The notes under the pieces were generated by a model. The model did not search any database. It was not told the DNA's origin and saw only the letters and a list, made by a program, of their open reading frames with translations. Positions 7,946 through 10,144 of a DNA stretch of 10,144 bases are shown here, piece by piece. The number at the start of each line of letters is the position of its first letter. Positions within the stretch are counted from its first letter, which is position 1. This DNA comes from an uncultured Eubacteriales bacterium (GTDB taxonomy: Bacteria > Bacillota > Clostridia > Christensenellales > Borkfalkiaceae). Location of the stretch: NCBI GenBank assembly GCA_902797515.1, contig CADBSX010000096.1, positions 1-10,144 on the forward strand, given 5' to 3'. Position numbers and translations under genes: made by a program.

Positions 7946-7968
7946 TCCCGCCGCGTTCCGCGGCGGGA
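7946..7968 (+). terminator. Perfect GC-rich intercistronic hairpin (weak terminator or processing element)
   Basis: The 45-base gap between the GH31 and GH112 genes holds a perfect inverted repeat. The left arm CCCGCCGCG (7947-7955) pairs with CGCGGCGGG (7959-7967) around a 3-base loop, and a flanking T-A pair extends the stem to 10. It starts five bases after the GH31 stop. What follows is AATTTAAAAA, only three T, so it lacks the U-tract of a strong intrinsic terminator. It could cause partial termination, lowering GH112 relative to upstream genes, or protect the 3' end of a processed upstream mRNA. Confidence 0.5.
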
Positions 7969-7976
7969 ATTTAAAA

Positions 7977-7982
7977 AGGTGA
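7977..7982 (+). promoter_or_regulatory. Ribosome binding site of the GH112 gene
   Basis: AGGTGA, within AAAAAGGTGAAG, sits four bases before the ATG at 7987. It matches the downstream half of the extended Shine-Dalgarno (GGAGGTGATC), which explains the short spacing, and lies just after the hairpin, leaving the site unpaired. Confidence 0.65.
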
Positions 7983-7986
7983 AGAA

Positions 7987-10144
7987 ATGAAAAGAGGCAG
8001 ACTTACGATACCGACGGATAAAGACTTCGTCGAAGGCACGAAAAAACTCGCGGAATACTGGGGCGCGGACGCCGTGCGCGATTGCGACGGGACCGAACTT
8101 CCGGATTGCGCCCGCGAACTCGCGGAAAAGGTCTATAAGACATATTTTCCGATAAGAGACGACAACGAATACGCTTATTCTCATTACGACGAAACGGGCT
8201 GCGTCGCCCTTATCACCGACAGAGCGACGGCGGTTTCGGACAGGCTCGAAATAAATCTTCTGGACGGGCTTTTCAAAGAGCAGATCGCGGTCTATAACGC
8301 CGATTGCAAAAAATATTGGCAGGTATTCGACAGGACGGCGGGAAAAGAGATCGACACGTGGGAATATATCGGAAACGATACGGTCAGAATAAGCGGCGCG
8401 ACGCCGATGCACGAATACACGGTCAACTTTTTCGGGAAATGCCTCTGGGATCCGACGCAGATATACAATTACACGTGCAACGGCTGGACTAAAACGAAAG
8501 ACAGGGATATCGATCCCGTCTATCCCGCGGCGTTCGACCGTTCGGTAGAAAGACTGAAAAATTGGCTTAAAGAAAACGAGCAGGTGAACGTCGTCAGATT
8601 TACCACTCTGTTTTACCATTTTTTCCTCTTGTATAAGACGGGAAAAACGCAGAAACTCTTCGACTGGTACAATTACGCGATGGCGGCGAGTCCCGCGATG
8701 TTCAAACTCTTCAAAGAGAGGTACGGTTACGAGATAACGCTCGAAGACGTCGTGAACGCGGGCGATTATTCCAACCTTTACGTTATCCCCTCGAAAGCGT
8801 ATTCGGATTATACCGACCTCGTGCAGAAATTCGTATCCGAAAAGGCGAAAGTTTTAGTGGACGAAGTACACAAGGCGGGCAGAGAGGCAATAATGTTCTG
8901 GGGGGATAACTGGATAGGCGCGGAGCCTTACGGAAAGTACTTCAAAGATATCGGTTTCGACGGAGTGGTCGGGAGCGCGGTATCGGGCGTGAACGTGAGG
9001 ATAGTCGCGGATATACCGGATATAAAATACAGAGAAATAAGGCTCAATCCCTATTTCTTCCCCGACACTCTGGCGGACGACGATACCGCGACGGAAAGGC
9101 TTAAAAGGTCGTGGACGGCGGAACGCAGGGCGATCCTCGGAAAGCCCGTCGATAGGATAGGTTTCGGAGGCTATCTGAAAATCGCGGCGAAGTTTCCGAA
9201 ATTCTGCGCGGCGGTGAAAGACCTGTGCGACGAATTCCGCGAGATATGCGACGCGGTCGGTGGCGGAAAGGCTTATACCTTCCTCAAAGTCGGAGTGCTC
9301 GATTATTGGGGAAAAGAGAAGTCGTGGACGCCGTTCAACATAGCGCAGGACGCGGCGTTTCTTATAAATTCGCCGTATATAGGCGTTCTCGAAGCGCTCG
9401 TAGGTATGCCCGTCGAGGTCGAATTCATAAATTTCGACGACGTAAAGAGGGGCGGACTTGAAAAATTCGACGTGATAATGAACTACGGCGACGAAGGAAC
9501 GGCTTTTACGGGCGGAAATTTCTGGAAAGATCCCGAAATCGTTTCGGCGGTGAAGTCCTTCGTATATAACGGCGGCGGATTTATAGGCATAGGCGAGCCG
9601 ACGTCCGTCCGCTATCAGGGCAAATTTTTCCAACTTTCCGACGTCCTCGGCGTCGAAGAGGAAAAGGGGAACACCGCTCTTTATTTAAGGTATAACACGG
9701 AGACGAAAAGAGAACATTTTATTCTGGCGGACGCGGAGAAAGAAATAGATTACGCGGGGGACAGGCGGAATATCTACGCGAAAGAGGGAGCGACCATCCT
9801 CGACGCGTACTACGACGATTCTCTTCCCGCGGGCTCGGACAACTGCAACGTCCGTTGCGCCGTAAACTCGTTCGGAAAGGGCAGGAGTTTCTATATGACG
9901 GGCATGCGCTATAACGCCGAAAACACGCGGCTTTTATACAGGGCTCTGCTCTGGACGAGCGGCAAGGAAAACGAACTTTACAAGGCGTTTTCTACGAACG
10001 TGAACACGGAGTGCCGTTATTATCCCGAAAGCGGCAAGTACGCCGTCGCAAGCAACGTCGGAGAAAAGACGGAAACGGTATTTTACGACGTGAACGGAAA
10101 AGCGGAAAAACTCGCGCTCGCGCCTTTTGAAATAAAGTGGATAG
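7987..10144 (+). CDS. gnpA: GH112 1,3-beta-galactosyl-N-acetylhexosamine phosphorylase or beta-galactosyl-rhamnose phosphorylase (3' end cut)
   Basis: Cytoplasmic inverting phosphorylase of family GH112: beta-galactoside (galacto-N-biose, lacto-N-biose, or in some clostridial members Gal-beta-1,4-L-rhamnose) plus phosphate gives alpha-galactose 1-phosphate and the acceptor sugar. The frame is open for 719 codons to the edge; family members are about 720-750, and the visible end (FEIKWI) resembles the family C-terminus, so only a few residues are missing. Family sequence is clear throughout: GRLTIPTDKDF at 4-14, YWGADAVRDCDGTELP (24-39) with Arg31, DPTQIYNY (155-162), VVRFTTLFYHFFLLY with Arg204, then MFWGDNWIGAEPYGKYF with Asp307, the position I assign as the catalytic acid (Asp313 in the Bifidobacterium longum enzyme), PVDRIGFGGYLK, and the glutamine-amidotransferase-like domain ending in NGGGFIGIGEP. 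No signal peptide. It follows GH31 after 45 bases containing a hairpin. The family is near certain; the acceptor (HexNAc versus rhamnose) is not resolved, so the symbol is provisional. Confidence 0.92.
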   Translation, partial: MKRGRLTIPTDKDFVEGTKKLAEYWGADAVRDCDGTELPDCARELAEKVYKTYFPIRDDNEYAYSHYDETGCVALITDRATAVSDRLEINLLDGLFKEQIAVYNADCKKYWQVFDRTAGKEIDTWEYIGNDTVRISGATPMHEYTVNFFGKCLWDPTQIYNYTCNGWTKTKDRDIDPVYPAAFDRSVERLKNWLKENEQVNVVRFTTLFYHFFLLYKTGKTQKLFDWYNYAMAASPAMFKLFKERYGYEITLEDVVNAGDYSNLYVIPSKAYSDYTDLVQKFVSEKAKVLVDEVHKAGREAIMFWGDNWIGAEPYGKYFKDIGFDGVVGSAVSGVNVRIVADIPDIKYREIRLNPYFFPDTLADDDTATERLKRSWTAERRAILGKPVDRIGFGGYLKIAAKFPKFCAAVKDLCDEFREICDAVGGGKAYTFLKVGVLDYWGKEKSWTPFNIAQDAAFLINSPYIGVLEALVGMPVEVEFINFDDVKRGGLEKFDVIMNYGDEGTAFTGGNFWKDPEIVSAVKSFVYNGGGFIGIGEPTSVRYQGKFFQLSDVLGVEEEKGNTALYLRYNTETKREHFILADAEKEIDYAGDRRNIYAKEGATILDAYYDDSLPAGSDNCNVRCAVNSFGKGRSFYMTGMRYNAENTRLLYRALLWTSGKENELYKAFSTNVNTECRYYPESGKYAVASNVGEKTETVFYDVNGKAEKLALAPFEIKWI

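Noticed and set aside
10142..10144. TAG at the very end of the window as the stop of the GH112 gene.
   Set aside because: It is out of frame: the last full codon is ATA at 10141-10143 and the final G begins another codon, so the gene continues past the edge.
1..10144. CRISPR arrays, tRNA or rRNA genes, insertion sequences, attachment sites or a defence system.
   Set aside because: No regularly spaced repeats, RNA-gene signatures, transposase or nuclease motifs were seen; nearly every base lies in a metabolic or transport gene.

Overview
The window reads as one plus-strand carbohydrate-uptake and catabolism gene cluster, open at both ends. Codon use favours GCG, ATA, AGA/AGG and TTC/TAC, nearly avoids TTA, CTA and TCA, and one gene starts at TTG behind a clear Shine-Dalgarno site. 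Together with a Gram-positive type CUT1 sugar ABC transporter that brings no ATPase of its own, this points to an uncultured, probably gut-associated Clostridia-type Firmicute. That placement is inferred from style and gene content; no marker gene is present.

Layout: positions 1-636 hold the C-terminal part of an extracellular sugar-binding protein. Two CUT1 permeases follow (655-1704 and 1704-2615), then a membrane-anchored multi-Ig surface protein (2612-4459) that overlaps the second permease by ATGA. Next come a DUF4838-type lipoprotein (4464-6407), a compact cytoplasmic GH31 glycosidase (about 6427-7941), a GC-rich hairpin in a 45-base gap, and a GH112 beta-galactoside phosphorylase (7987 to beyond 10144) that lacks only its last few residues. 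Every junction is tight (1-4 base overlaps or gaps of 4-45 bases). No promoter is visible, so the cluster probably starts upstream as one transcription unit. There are no RNA genes, mobile elements, CRISPR arrays or large repeats.

How the parts could work together (inference): the surface lipoprotein and the Ig-like protein bind or trim a galactose-containing glycan outside the cell. The binding protein and two permeases import the oligosaccharide, using a shared ATPase encoded elsewhere. The cytoplasmic GH31 enzyme, most like the MYORG / alpha-galactosidase branch, removes an alpha-linked cap. GH112 then phosphorolyses the remaining beta-galactoside (galacto-N-biose, lacto-N-biose or Gal-beta-1,4-rhamnose) to alpha-galactose 1-phosphate plus the acceptor sugar. 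The layout recalls the bifidobacterial galacto-N-biose transporter plus LNB-phosphorylase locus, but DUF4838, the Ig-like protein and GH31 in the same unit make it a different, possibly undescribed, version.
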